The translations under genes were made by a program, and so were the position numbers. DNA of 64,000 nucleotides. Origin: Nostoc sp. CHAB 5824 (GTDB taxonomy: Bacteria; Cyanobacteriota; Cyanobacteriia; Cyanobacteriales; Nostocaceae). The notes beneath the pieces are model-generated. The model saw only the letters and a program-made list of their open reading frames with translations. It was not told the origin of the DNA and made no database searches. Below, one piece after another: positions 28,740-39,168 of this stretch (position 1 is its first letter; every line of letters begins with the position of its first letter). Location of the stretch: the NCBI RefSeq assembly GCF_020829665.1, contig NZ_JAIVFT010000008.1, forward strand, positions 248,001 to 312,000. The letters run 5' to 3'.

Positions 28740-31700
28740 CTAAGCTTGTTGGTTGATTTTTGCTAAGAATTTGTCCAAGTCTTGTTGATTCAACTTGGCT
28801 TGGGGGAAGTCTGAAGGTGTGAAACCAAGAGCTTCAGAAGATTGGCAATGAGTAATGAGCGATCGCAGTGCTTTAATAAAACTATTCGCCAATTTTTCAA
28901 CTGTGACTCGCTGATGTATCGCCTCGCTGTAAGTCCAATTCACTTGCAGTTGTCCGCCAACCACAATCGCCACAACTTCCAGTAGATAAACTCGGCTACC
29001 CCGCAGACTACGCGCTGAACCCGTGGATTCTTTTGCAGGTGCAAACAGCGAGGACTGCGACATTACTTGATCTGTTTGCCCTAAATAGTTAAACAGTACC
29101 TCAGCTTGCGGTAAGCCTTGTAGTTTTTCTCCCTGATCGCTGAGGTAACGCAGTATACCATAGCCGAGTCCGCGATTGGGGATAGAACGCAGTTGTTCTT
29201 TTACAGTCTTCAAAGCATTACCCAAATCTTCCACAGCTCCTAAATTTAGCAGCACCGGAAAATGGGTAGTAAACCAACCAACAGTACGCGACAAATTCAC
29301 ATCGGAGAAAATGTCCTCACGCCCGTGTGCTTCGAGTTCCAGCAGCAGCGAATTTTCTCCTATTTGCTCTGCAAATGCTTGCACCAGTGCTGTCAGCAAC
29401 ACATCGTTAATTTGGGTGTGATAAGCCTGATGCACATCCTGTAGTAAAGCTTGCGTTTCTTGCTGGCTGAGGGAAACTGAAACGGTACGAGCCTCAGCCA
29501 GCGTATTTTTGTTTTCAGCATAGTCTACAGGTAAGGGCGAAATTGGTTTTTCTAGTTGTGTCAACCAGTAATTTAACTCTTGCTTGAGCGTCGCGGATTG
29601 ACCATATTCCTGTAAACGACAAGCCCACTCTTGGAATGAAGTTGTCTTATTTGGCAAATGTATTGCCTCACCCTGATTTAGCTGCTGATATGCTGTTTGC
29701 AAATCTTCCAGTAAGATTCGCCAAGAAAGACCATCCACAGCCAAGTGGTGGATGATAATTAACAGGCGGCTCCTGGTTTGTGCGCCTAAGTCAAACAAAG
29801 CAAATTTAGCCAACATCCCATCTGATAAATTGAGGCTAGCTTGGAGTTCAGCGGCTATTTTTTCAATAGCTGTTTTTTGCTCAAGTTCTGGTAACGATGA
29901 CAAATCTATCCGTGTAAATACCGCTGTTTCTTCGGAAGCAGAGATAATTTGTTCCCAGCCGGATGCTTCACTATGAAAACGCAGGCGGAGTGCATCATGA
30001 TGCTCAACTAAATGCTGTATCACTTGTTCCCACAGTTCAGGGTTGTGTCCTTGCTGTATTTCTAATAACAAAGACTGATTCCAATGGTGTGCATCGGGTT
30101 GGTTTTGTGCGAAGAACCAGTGTTGAATCGGTGTGAGGGGTACTTCACCAGTTATCAGCCCTTGTTGTGCTGGGATGCTTTCATTAATACGAACTACCGC
30201 TGCTAATTCTGCAATTGTGGGGCGGTCAAAAACTTGTTTAGGAGTAAGTTGAAAACCTGCTTGATTAGCTTTGGCAACAATCTGAATACTGAGGATAGAA
30301 TCGCCGCCTAACTCAAAGAAATTGTCTTGAATACCAACCTGTTCCAGCCGTAAAACCTGCGCCCAAATGTCAGCTAATATCTTCTCTACAGCAGTGCGAG
30401 GAGCCACAAAATTTCCTGACAATTCCGGATCTGGCAAAGCTTTTAAGTCTATCTTGCCATTAGGGAGACGGGGTATATTACTTATACGTACAAAAGCAGA
30501 CGGCAGCATATATTCTGGGAGTTTTTCTTCCAGAAAATGACGCAAGTCACTCAAAGTAGGAGCTACTTGTCCCGGTTGTGGAACTATATAAGCTACTAAA
30601 CGTTTTTGACCAGAATTTTCTTCTCTAGCTACAACTACATTTACCCGAATGCTCGGATGTTGGGCTAATGCGGTTTCAATTTCGCCTAATTCAATGCGGA
30701 AACCCCGAATTTTTACTTGCTGGTCAATACGACCGATAAATTCTATGTTTCCATCTGGTAAATAGCGGGCTAAATCACCAGTTTTGTATAGACGACTCCC
30801 TTCTACCTTCTTAAATGGATTGGGAATAAAACATTCTGCTGTTAAATCAGGACGGTTCAGGTAGCCCCTAGCTAAACCATCGCCACCGATATATACTTCA
30901 CCAGCCACCCCCAAAGGAACAGGATGTAAATTAGTGTCAAGTAAATAAATTTGTGCGTTCCCAATTGGGCGACCAATAGATACTGAATTGCCTATTTCTG
31001 CCGAACTGCAATGATAAACACTGCTCCAAACAGTGGCTTCTGTTGGGCCATATTCGTTAAATAAAGATGTCTGAGGAAGTTGTTCTAGGTGACGTATAAG
31101 CAGTTTTGATGGACAAGATTCACCTGCAACGATCGCAATCCGCAGTGAAACTAATTCTTGTGGCGTTGCTTGTTCTAAAAGCAAGTTATATAAGGAAGGT
31201 AAAGTTAATAAATGTGTTACTTTATTTTCATTAATTAAATTTAGTAACTGTGGGATATTTTGCTCTCCATCTGCTTGGGGAAATACCAAAGTTCCACCAG
31301 AGCATAGTGTCCAGAAAATACCTGCCACAGAACTATCAAACGCGAAGGAAGAAAGTAATAAAAAACTGCTCACAGGCTCTTGATAGTAATTAAGCCGTGC
31401 CTGTGTGGAGTTGACTAAATTTTGATGAGTGATTTGTACACCTTTAGGTTTACCTGTAGAGCCAGAAGTGTAGATAATATAAGCTAAGTTGGCAGATGTC
31501 ATCGCCACCCCAGGATTATCTTTGTTCTCAAATGCAATGGTTTGCCAATCAGTATCTAAGCAAACGATTTTTGCTTTATCTTTTGGCAAATCTTTTAACA
31601 AAGATTGCTGAGTTAGTAATACTGGTGTTTGTGTATCTTGAAGGATAAATTCCAGACGTTCTGAAGGATAGGTTGGATCTAATGGTAAATAAGCACCGCC

Positions 31701-33302
31701 TGCTTTAAGAATGGCAAGAATACCAATTGTCATTGAGAGCGATCGCTCTACACAAATTCCTACTAATACTTCTGGTTTAACACCTAATTTGTGTAAGTAA
31801 TGAGCTAATTGATTAGCACGTTCATTCAATTCACAGTAAGTTAATTGCTGGTTATCAAATACCACAGCAATATGATTTGGTGTGCGTTCTACTTGCGCTT
31901 CAAATAGCTGATGAATGAATTGAGAACGGTCGTAATCAATTTGGGTATTGTTAAACTCAAATAGTAGTTGGTGAAGTTCGCGATCGCTCAAAATTTCTAA
32001 ATCACTAATTACAGCATTAGGATTACGAGTAACACTAGATAATAACTGCTGAAATTGTAATGCTAAACGTTGAATAGCCTCTGTTTTAAATAAATTTGCA
32101 TCATAGGAAAAATCAACAAATAAATCCTTTTCTAGGCGAATACAAGATAGTTTAAGTTTGAATATGTCAATACATGCATACTCTTTATAGAAATTAAATG
32201 TAACTGGCTCAGTACATTTTTGGTGTGCTTGCTCTGTAAATTCAAAACAGTATGGGAAGAAATCAACAGCCAAATTTTTACTATACTCTTGCCAAGAAAA
32301 GTAATCTTGCCATTGAAAACCTTCGCTAACCGATTCTTGAACTTGTTGGCATAATTGATTAAATGATAAATCTGGCTGTAATCGAGATGCGATCGGTAGA
32401 TATTTAGCAAATAACCCAATAGCGGCTTGTAATTCTTCATACTTGCGACCATCATAAAATCTACCGCTAACTATGTCAGGATTATCGAGATTACGCCATA
32501 ATATAATTTGCCAGCAAGTTAATAAAAAATCAGCCAAATAATCAGTTTGGTTTTGAGATATTTTCTCAATATCAACCAATAACTTTTTAGCAATTGTAAG
32601 TCTGAAAGTCTGTGGTTCAAATGCAATACCTTTAGACACTTGTTGCTCAAAAGGAAGCCTAACATCAAAACAATTCAAAAGCTCTTGTTTCTCCCAGTAA
32701 GCTTTCCCTAAATTAGCTTCTTCTGCTGTCAGTAATTCATGTTGCCATTCCGCAATATCTGCGTATTGCAGCACTTCGTCAGATAATTCCTCATTATTTA
32801 TAGTAGCTGTATAAAAACGGCTAACTTCATCCACAAAATTACGAAGACCAACCGCATCAGCAATCATCGCTGGTAAACTTACAAGCAAAATATGTTGAGC
32901 GGTTAAAAATTTAATTAAATCTATTTGTGCAAAATTTGAATTTTCTGATTTATGCTGATTCAAAAGTAAGTCTATTTGATTATCTTTGTCTTCAGCATCA
33001 AAATCACTCCAATCATAATAATTAATTGATATATCTTGACTAGCAGCTATTACTTGCACCGGAATTGTCATTGCCGATAAACAACGAAAACTCGTGTGGA
33101 GAATTTCATATTGATTAACAACATCCTGCAAAGACTTCTTGAGAATTTCCACATCCAATTTGCCATCGATAGAAACAGCACACTGAGCAATATAATAACT
33201 CTCTTGAGTAACCGATTGTAATTTCCATAAATGCTCTTGCTGTGGAGAAAGCCGATAACCTGCTACATTTTCTATTGGCGATGTATTGTTGAGCGTTTGC
33301 AT
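28740..33302 (-). CDS. NRPS module with degenerate C: C*-A(His-like)-PCP-E
   Basis: A 1520-residue protein. The first 440 residues are condensation-like (RLSPQQEHLWKL) but the HHxxxDG site is replaced by LPAMIADAVG near 141, so it cannot condense normally. It resembles the 'interface' domains described with siderophore beta-hydroxylases. A domain 450-960 with code DSALIAEVWK, seven of ten matching the bacitracin histidine code DSELTAEVCK. PCP serine in ELGGDSILSI near 1003. E domain from 1060 with HHLAVDG near 1186. The C-terminus FTPSDFPQAKLNQQ is a donor docking helix. The gene directly follows the stand-alone TauD hydroxylase, and the gene before that ends with an active C domain, so condensation and hydroxylation are apparently supplied from outside. 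Predicted residue: D-beta-hydroxyhistidine, with the amino acid less certain than the module type. Confidence 0.85.
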   Translation of the reverse strand: MQTLNNTSPIENVAGYRLSPQQEHLWKLQSVTQESYYIAQCAVSIDGKLDVEILKKSLQDVVNQYEILHTSFRCLSAMTIPVQVIAASQDISINYYDWSDFDAEDKDNQIDLLLNQHKSENSNFAQIDLIKFLTAQHILLVSLPAMIADAVGLRNFVDEVSRFYTATINNEELSDEVLQYADIAEWQHELLTAEEANLGKAYWEKQELLNCFDVRLPFEQQVSKGIAFEPQTFRLTIAKKLLVDIEKISQNQTDYLADFLLTCWQIILWRNLDNPDIVSGRFYDGRKYEELQAAIGLFAKYLPIASRLQPDLSFNQLCQQVQESVSEGFQWQDYFSWQEYSKNLAVDFFPYCFEFTEQAHQKCTEPVTFNFYKEYACIDIFKLKLSCIRLEKDLFVDFSYDANLFKTEAIQRLALQFQQLLSSVTRNPNAVISDLEILSDRELHQLLFEFNNTQIDYDRSQFIHQLFEAQVERTPNHIAVVFDNQQLTYCELNERANQLAHYLHKLGVKPEVLVGICVERSLSMTIGILAILKAGGAYLPLDPTYPSERLEFILQDTQTPVLLTQQSLLKDLPKDKAKIVCLDTDWQTIAFENKDNPGVAMTSANLAYIIYTSGSTGKPKGVQITHQNLVNSTQARLNYYQEPVSSFLLLSSFAFDSSVAGIFWTLCSGGTLVFPQADGEQNIPQLLNLINENKVTHLLTLPSLYNLLLEQATPQELVSLRIAIVAGESCPSKLLIRHLEQLPQTSLFNEYGPTEATVWSSVYHCSSAEIGNSVSIGRPIGNAQIYLLDTNLHPVPLGVAGEVYIGGDGLARGYLNRPDLTAECFIPNPFKKVEGSRLYKTGDLARYLPDGNIEFIGRIDQQVKIRGFRIELGEIETALAQHPSIRVNVVVAREENSGQKRLVAYIVPQPGQVAPTLSDLRHFLEEKLPEYMLPSAFVRISNIPRLPNGKIDLKALPDPELSGNFVAPRTAVEKILADIWAQVLRLEQVGIQDNFFELGGDSILSIQIVAKANQAGFQLTPKQVFDRPTIAELAAVVRINESIPAQQGLITGEVPLTPIQHWFFAQNQPDAHHWNQSLLLEIQQGHNPELWEQVIQHLVEHHDALRLRFHSEASGWEQIISASEETAVFTRIDLSSLPELEQKTAIEKIAAELQASLNLSDGMLAKFALFDLGAQTRSRLLIIIHHLAVDGLSWRILLEDLQTAYQQLNQGEAIHLPNKTTSFQEWACRLQEYGQSATLKQELNYWLTQLEKPISPLPVDYAENKNTLAEARTVSVSLSQQETQALLQDVHQAYHTQINDVLLTALVQAFAEQIGENSLLLELEAHGREDIFSDVNLSRTVGWFTTHFPVLLNLGAVEDLGNALKTVKEQLRSIPNRGLGYGILRYLSDQGEKLQGLPQAEVLFNYLGQTDQVMSQSSLFAPAKESTGSARSLRGSRVYLLEVVAIVVGGQLQVNWTYSEAIHQRVTVEKLANSFIKALRSLITHCQSSEALGFTPSDFPQAKLNQQDLDKFLAKINQQA

Positions 33303-33416
33303 AACTACATTCCTATAACTTATTTTTCTATTTAATTACCTTCTTCTGACACTTATTCTCTTATTCCTCTCCTTTCCTCAGCGCTCCTCTGCGTTTACCT
33401 TTGCGCCCCTTTGCGT

Positions 33417-34469
33417 TTAAAAAAGAGGATTATAAAACGGATCTGCCATCCCCACCACAACCTTACGTTGTCCAACAAATGGCGAACGACCATGAGCAAC
33501 CGACATATTATCTAACATCAATAAATCCCCTGGTTGCCAAGGAAATAAAACCATTTCCTGCTGATAAGCTACGCGTAATTCTTCTAAAACTTCTGGTTCA
33601 ATTGGTGAACCATCACCATAATAAGTATTATTAGGTAAATCTTCTTCTCTAAACTCTGCTAACAAAGCATCTCTGAGTGTAGGTTCGAGAGTAGAAAAGT
33701 GAAAGAAAGTAGCGTGATTAAACCAAACAAATTCACCAGTTTTTGGATGTTTAGCAGCTGCTTGACGTACTTGACGAGTCCGCAAGCGTTCGCCATCTTT
33801 CCACTCAAATTCAATACTGTTTCCACGGCAATATTCTTCTACTACAGCTTTGTCTCTAGTTTGAAAAACTGTTTGCCAAGTTAGTCCAAAACCATCATTA
33901 TAGTTACGGACATACAAAACTTTTTTTTCTATAAACTTTTCCCGAATCTTAGGATGAAGGCGCTGAAAAATATTGCGACAGTCAGCAATTGGAGTTTCTC
34001 CGCCCTGTTGTGCTGCAATTAAACAGCCAAAGTAAATTTTTAGCGGCCAAGTTAACCAATAAGTACCCTCGTTATGTAAGAAAATACTTTGCTCGGCAGG
34101 GTAGTCTGTAGAAGTATAGATTTTATCACCAACCTCATGGCGTGGTGAGGAGCGATCGCGGTATTCTAGTAACTGTCCACTGGAGGTTAATTTAACAAAC
34201 TCATTAAACAAAGCTGTTGTATTTACATTAAAATTTCGGAAAAGTAAAGCTCTATGCTTCAACAGCAATGATTCAATAACCTCTTTATTGCTGGCAGCCC
34301 ATTCTAATAAATTTACGCCAGCGATCGCAGGTTTAACAACTAAAGGAATGCTACTTTCTGGTAGTAGTTGCTCTGTCTCAATGAGTGTATCTTGAGATAT
34401 TGTAAAAGTTTTGCGCGTGATAGTTCCTAATTTTTTCACACTAGGGACTGGAGCATCTTCTTTTTTCAT
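33417..34469 (-). CDS. TauD/SyrP-like Fe(II)/2OG amino-acid beta-hydroxylase
   Basis: A 350-residue stand-alone dioxygenase. The metal site reads FLHNEGTYW near residue 129 (HxE) with the distal His in SVAHGRSPFVGQRKVVV near 325, whose arginines suit 2-oxoglutarate binding. ATG 34469 has AGGAAG upstream. It is 16 bases after the Thr module gene and 114 bases before the degenerate-C histidine-like module. SyrP-type enzymes hydroxylate the beta carbon of an amino acid held on a carrier protein. From position its target is the residue on the 28740-33302 protein. It is a paralogue of the hydroxylase domain fused at the end of the 43691-46246 protein. Confidence 0.85.
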   Translation of the reverse strand: MKKEDAPVPSVKKLGTITRKTFTISQDTLIETEQLLPESSIPLVVKPAIAGVNLLEWAASNKEVIESLLLKHRALLFRNFNVNTTALFNEFVKLTSSGQLLEYRDRSSPRHEVGDKIYTSTDYPAEQSIFLHNEGTYWLTWPLKIYFGCLIAAQQGGETPIADCRNIFQRLHPKIREKFIEKKVLYVRNYNDGFGLTWQTVFQTRDKAVVEEYCRGNSIEFEWKDGERLRTRQVRQAAAKHPKTGEFVWFNHATFFHFSTLEPTLRDALLAEFREEDLPNNTYYGDGSPIEPEVLEELRVAYQQEMVLFPWQPGDLLMLDNMSVAHGRSPFVGQRKVVVGMADPFYNPLF

Positions 34470-34485
34470 TGTTTAATCTTCCTAA

Positions 34486-37400
34486 CTATAAACCTTGAAA
34501 GGTTTTACGTTTAACAATTTTTAACTTTTGAATACTAGATTTTTCAATCTCTTTAATTTGTTCATTATTAATCAATTGTTGATTGTTCCCACCAGCAAAA
34601 ATTTCGTATTCTGTATCTGGATGAGCTATTGCTGCAAGAGTCTGGGCGTAATCATTACAAATTTCCTCTATTTGCTGGTTACATAATTCAGAAGTATTAC
34701 AACACAATGAAAGTTCGATTTGAGAAGAAATCACATTTAGTCTGAACTCAGCTAAGACAACAAAATCTGTAATGTTAAATCCCTTGGTATCTAAAACTTC
34801 TAACTCACCGAATGTTTCAATACGCTGATAAACATGAAAGTGAGTGAAATTAAAACAAGTTTCAAAGCGACGTTGCCCCCCTAAATCTTTTTGAATCTGA
34901 GCCATTGGATACCATCGGAAGGGTAATAACTCCTGCTCAGTTTGAAAAACCCGCGCTATCAAATCCATCCAAGTGCCTTGAGGCAGTTTTATCCGAAATG
35001 GTAAAGGATTGAGGAAAAGCCCAAGGCAGCGAGTACCATCAGTTGTTTCTGGTCGCCCATTAGATGAAACGAGCGTTACAACTTCTGACTCACGGCACAG
35101 CTTGTTAATCACTCTCAGGTGTGCAGCAAAAAGCACGCTCTTGAGTGGAACTTTAGCAGACTGAGCCAGTTTTTTCAGCCCTTGGGAAACCTCAAAGTTG
35201 ATCGGCACTTGCACAACACGAACTTCTGAAGTTTCGTCAGCAGACCTTTGAGAGACAGGTCGGCGAGGTATTGTTGTTGTTGGACTGTCATTGAGCTTTT
35301 GCATCCAATAACGCTGGCATTCCTCCGACTGGAGAGCTTGTTTTTGCAAAGCTACAAAATTACGGAATGCGTTTGCTGGTGGTGGCTGAATTGGAGAAAC
35401 TTTTTTGCCTAACAGGAAGAAATAGTGTTCAAACAACTCAGTCAGCATAGAAGCCACACTCCAGCCATCGAGAATAGCATGGTGTTCGGTAAAACTAAAC
35501 TGAAATGTGTCTTCGCTGCGGCGATGAATTTGAAAACGCAAAAGTGGTGCAATTGTGCAGTCAAACTTGTTGTTTTTCTCGGCTTCAAACCAAGAAGCGA
35601 GTGTTTCTTCTTGTTCAGCAGCAGAGAGGTGGCGCAAATCCTCAAGCTGGCAAGGAACAGAAACAGTTTTATGGACTAACTGCAACGGTTCGCTAAAATT
35701 ACTCAAATCAAATGAAGTACGCAGCACCGGATGGCGGTTTGCCAGATGTTGTACTGCGGTATGCAATTTCTCAAAGTCAAAAGGAGCTTTGAGATGAATG
35801 CTAGAGACATTGTGATAAGCTTTGGTGTTCGCACTATACTGACTGTGAAACAGCATTCCCGCCTGAAGCATAGTCAGGGGATAAGCATCCTCTACATCGT
35901 TGGGTAACTTACACAAATCCTCTTCACATATCAGGTTAAACGGTTGGACTTGTTCTGTTACGGCAATGTTGGCTTTTGCAGTTGTGAGTTCTTGAGCTAG
36001 TGTATGTATTGTTTGATGTTGAAATATTTGCTGTAGCGAAAGGCTCAAGCCACGCTCCTTAGCCTTGCTTAATACCTGGATACTACGAATTGAATCTCCA
36101 CCTAACGCAAAGAAGTTATCGTGAATGCCGACCTGTTCAACATCAAGGACTTGAACCCAAATATCCACCAGCGCCTTCTCTTCTAACGTGGAAGGAGCCA
36201 CGTAAACTTCGTCTAATTCTGGTCTAGCTGTATTGGCTGTAGGTAATGCCCGACGATCAATTTTACCGTTAGATGTTAGAGGAAGTGCCTCTAGCAGCAG
36301 GAAGACCGATGGCATCATATAATCTGGCAGTTGCACTTTAAGCCAGTTTCGCAGTTCACTGATTGTTGGGACTTGCTCAGAGTTAGCAACAATGTAAGCT
36401 ACCAACTGTTTATTACCAGGTTGATCCTCTCGGAGTAAAACAACAGTTTCCTGCACAGCTGGGTGTTGTCTCAGTAGTGCCTCAATTTCCCCTAGCTCAA
36501 TGCGGAACCCTCGAATTTTTACTTGATGGTCGATACGTCCTAAGTATTCAAGTTCTCCATTTGGTAAGTAGCGAGCTAAATCGCCTGATTTGTAAAGGCG
36601 TGCGCCTGGCTTGTTGCTAAAGGGATCGGGAATAAACTTTTGGCTGGTTAATTCGGGACGGTTAAGATAACCTCTAGCTAAACCAGCGCCACCAACACAC
36701 ATCTCGCCAGGAACACCAATGGGTAGTAGTGAATTGTGCTTATCCAAGACATATACTTGCAAGTCTGGAATCGGACGACCTATAACACTACCATTTGCTG
36801 TTTTTGAGTCTGCTAAAGTTAGGGGACGATAGGTTACATGTACAGTTGTTTCGGTAATACCGTACATATTCACCAACTGCGGAGAATGGTCTCCGTGACG
36901 CTCAAACCAAGGTGCTAAACTTTGGATATCCAGTGCTTCCCCACCAAAGATCACCAAGCGCAGATTATCAACAAAGGTCTTGTCAGATAATTCTTCCTGC
37001 TGCATCAATTGGCGGAAAGCTGATGGTGTTTGGTTAAGAATCGTTACTCGCTCTTGACACAACAAGTCACAAAAAGCTTGCGGTGTGCGGCTCACCAAGT
37101 AAGAAACTACTACCACTCGCCCGCCATAGCAGAGAGCGCCCCAGAGTTCCCAAACAGAAAAGTCAAAAGCATAGGAGTGGAAAAGCGTCCAGACATCATG
37201 TTCGTTGAAATGGAACCATGATTGAGTTGCTTGTAACAAACGAACAACATTAGCATGAGGTATCAATACACCCTTTGGCTGACCTGTAGAACCAGAGGTG
37301 TAAATGATATAAGCTAAGTTGTCAGGTGTTAAATTCTTATTATCAGGATTTTTGTTGCTTTCCTGGGAAATAGTTATCCAGTCAGAGTCCAAGCAGATGA

Positions 37401-39156
37401 CCTGAGCTTGATATTCTGGTAATTTTGTTAGCAAATCCTGTTGGGTAAGCAATACCCGAATTTGGGCATCTTTCAGGATGAAAGCTTGCCGCGACTGGGG
37501 ATAACTTGGATCTATTGGCACATAAGCACCACCAGCTTTGAGGATGGCTAATAATCCCACTACCATTTCTAGGGAACGCTCAACGCAAATTCCTACCTGT
37601 ACCTCTGCTCCGACTCCTAATTTCTGGAGGTGGTGCGCTAGTTGGTTGGCACGACAATTGAGTTGTTGGTAAGTTAGCTGTTTGTCGGCAAATGTGAGTG
37701 CGATCGCATCGGGTGTTTTCTCTACATGCGCTTCAAATAGCTGATGTATGCAAAGCTTTGGCGGATATTCTGTTTGGGTATTATTCCACTCTCCTAAGCA
37801 CAGGTGTCGCTCAGTCTCGGTTAACAATGGTACATCCTTTAACTGCTGTTCTGGATTTGCAACCATTCCCTCTAGCAAAGTTTGCAAATGTCCCAACATT
37901 CTGGTGATGGTGGCAGCATCAAAGCAGTTGCGATCGCCGTCAGTATCGCTGTTAATCTGAAGCTGTAACTGTATAAGGGGGACGACTATGAGACTAAGAG
38001 GATAGTTGGTGGGATTAACTGCACTAAATCCATGAAGCTCTAGGTTTTTCTTTCCTTGGAGTAAGGAAGAATCTACAAGAAAGTTTTCAAACGCAATGAA
38101 ACTGTGGAATAAAGGTACGCCTTTAGATATTTCACTCCATCCCTGAATTTGTACCAAGGGGCTATACTCGTAATGCCGTGCTTGGGCTTGTTCAGCTTGA
38201 AGTTTTTTCAGCCAAGAAATAACAGAATCATTCCCATTCACCCGCACTCGCACAGGTAAGGTATTTACAAATAACCCAACTGCTGATTCCACTCCTGGTA
38301 TCACTGGACGACCAGAAGTATTAGCCCCGAAAACAACATCATCTTCACCAGAATATCGGCTCAGAAGTAATCCCCAAGCTCCTTGTACTAAAGTATTGAC
38401 AGTGATTTGATATTGGCGTGCAAAAGATTTTAGTTGTTCTGTAGCTGCTACCGATAACTCAATTTTTTGCTCATTATATTCCTGACTGCTGGATGTATTG
38501 TCGACAAATTTATCTACCACCAAGGGCGTAGGCGCAGTAAATCCTTTGAGTGCATTTCGCCAAAAAGTTTCTGCTTGAGATAAATCTTGCTGTCGCAACC
38601 AAGCAATATATTTGCGATAGGGAAAAGTAGGTTTTAAATATAGATTTTCATTAGTAGATAATGCTTGATAAATTTCCAGAAATTCTTTGAACAGTACAAT
38701 CCGCGACCAGCCATCAAAGAGTATGTGATGGTTGCTCCAGATGAATTGGTAAACTTCGTCAGTCATCTGAATTAAGGCTAGACGCATTAAATGCGGGTCG
38801 GAAAGCTGATAACCGCGACTTTGATCGGCTTTCAGAAAAGCCTCTAGTTTCTGTTTTTGTTCTACTGAATTTATTCCCCGCCAGTCATATTGTTCTAATG
38901 GCAGTGCTACTTGTCGATGCACTACTTGCATTGGTTCATCTAGTTCTTCCCAATGGAAAGAAGTGCGCAAAACTGCGTGCCTTTTTGCTAGTTGCTGCCA
39001 AGCTTGCTCAAAAGCCAGGGTATTAAGATTGCCTTTGAGGCTGATGCTGTACTGAGTGCAATACACACCAGACTCAGGATCATAAAGGGTGTGGAAAAGC
39101 AATCCCTGCTGTGTAGGTGAGAGTTTGTATATATCTTCGATGTTCTCTGCTTTCAT
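34486..39156 (-). CDS. NRPS: C-A(Thr)-PCP-C
   Basis: A 1556-residue protein. First C domain 5-440 of the D-donor type (SPTQQGLLFH; HHILFDG near 145), matching the E domain that ends the preceding Asp module. A domain 455-975 with threonine code DFWNIGMVHK. PCP serine in ALGGDSIRSI near 1024. A second, C-terminal condensation domain 1070-1510 begins YPLTMLQAGMLFHS and keeps HHAILDG near 1227. No A domain follows it, so it must join Thr to an amino acid loaded on another protein, the one at 28740-33302 whose own C domain is dead. AGGAAC precedes ATG 39156. The last 40 residues are a lysine-rich tail, possibly a docking segment. Confidence 0.92.
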   Translation of the reverse strand: MKAENIEDIYKLSPTQQGLLFHTLYDPESGVYCTQYSISLKGNLNTLAFEQAWQQLAKRHAVLRTSFHWEELDEPMQVVHRQVALPLEQYDWRGINSVEQKQKLEAFLKADQSRGYQLSDPHLMRLALIQMTDEVYQFIWSNHHILFDGWSRIVLFKEFLEIYQALSTNENLYLKPTFPYRKYIAWLRQQDLSQAETFWRNALKGFTAPTPLVVDKFVDNTSSSQEYNEQKIELSVAATEQLKSFARQYQITVNTLVQGAWGLLLSRYSGEDDVVFGANTSGRPVIPGVESAVGLFVNTLPVRVRVNGNDSVISWLKKLQAEQAQARHYEYSPLVQIQGWSEISKGVPLFHSFIAFENFLVDSSLLQGKKNLELHGFSAVNPTNYPLSLIVVPLIQLQLQINSDTDGDRNCFDAATITRMLGHLQTLLEGMVANPEQQLKDVPLLTETERHLCLGEWNNTQTEYPPKLCIHQLFEAHVEKTPDAIALTFADKQLTYQQLNCRANQLAHHLQKLGVGAEVQVGICVERSLEMVVGLLAILKAGGAYVPIDPSYPQSRQAFILKDAQIRVLLTQQDLLTKLPEYQAQVICLDSDWITISQESNKNPDNKNLTPDNLAYIIYTSGSTGQPKGVLIPHANVVRLLQATQSWFHFNEHDVWTLFHSYAFDFSVWELWGALCYGGRVVVVSYLVSRTPQAFCDLLCQERVTILNQTPSAFRQLMQQEELSDKTFVDNLRLVIFGGEALDIQSLAPWFERHGDHSPQLVNMYGITETTVHVTYRPLTLADSKTANGSVIGRPIPDLQVYVLDKHNSLLPIGVPGEMCVGGAGLARGYLNRPELTSQKFIPDPFSNKPGARLYKSGDLARYLPNGELEYLGRIDHQVKIRGFRIELGEIEALLRQHPAVQETVVLLREDQPGNKQLVAYIVANSEQVPTISELRNWLKVQLPDYMMPSVFLLLEALPLTSNGKIDRRALPTANTARPELDEVYVAPSTLEEKALVDIWVQVLDVEQVGIHDNFFALGGDSIRSIQVLSKAKERGLSLSLQQIFQHQTIHTLAQELTTAKANIAVTEQVQPFNLICEEDLCKLPNDVEDAYPLTMLQAGMLFHSQYSANTKAYHNVSSIHLKAPFDFEKLHTAVQHLANRHPVLRTSFDLSNFSEPLQLVHKTVSVPCQLEDLRHLSAAEQEETLASWFEAEKNNKFDCTIAPLLRFQIHRRSEDTFQFSFTEHHAILDGWSVASMLTELFEHYFFLLGKKVSPIQPPPANAFRNFVALQKQALQSEECQRYWMQKLNDSPTTTIPRRPVSQRSADETSEVRVVQVPINFEVSQGLKKLAQSAKVPLKSVLFAAHLRVINKLCRESEVVTLVSSNGRPETTDGTRCLGLFLNPLPFRIKLPQGTWMDLIARVFQTEQELLPFRWYPMAQIQKDLGGQRRFETCFNFTHFHVYQRIETFGELEVLDTKGFNITDFVVLAEFRLNVISSQIELSLCCNTSELCNQQIEEICNDYAQTLAAIAHPDTEYEIFAGGNNQQLINNEQIKEIEKSSIQKLKIVKRKTFQGL

Positions 39157-39168
39157 AAAATACAGTTC

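Noticed and set aside
35425..35797. Cluster of four overlapping short ORFs opposite the Thr module gene
   Set aside because: They lie wholly within the coding C-terminal condensation domain and resemble no protein.
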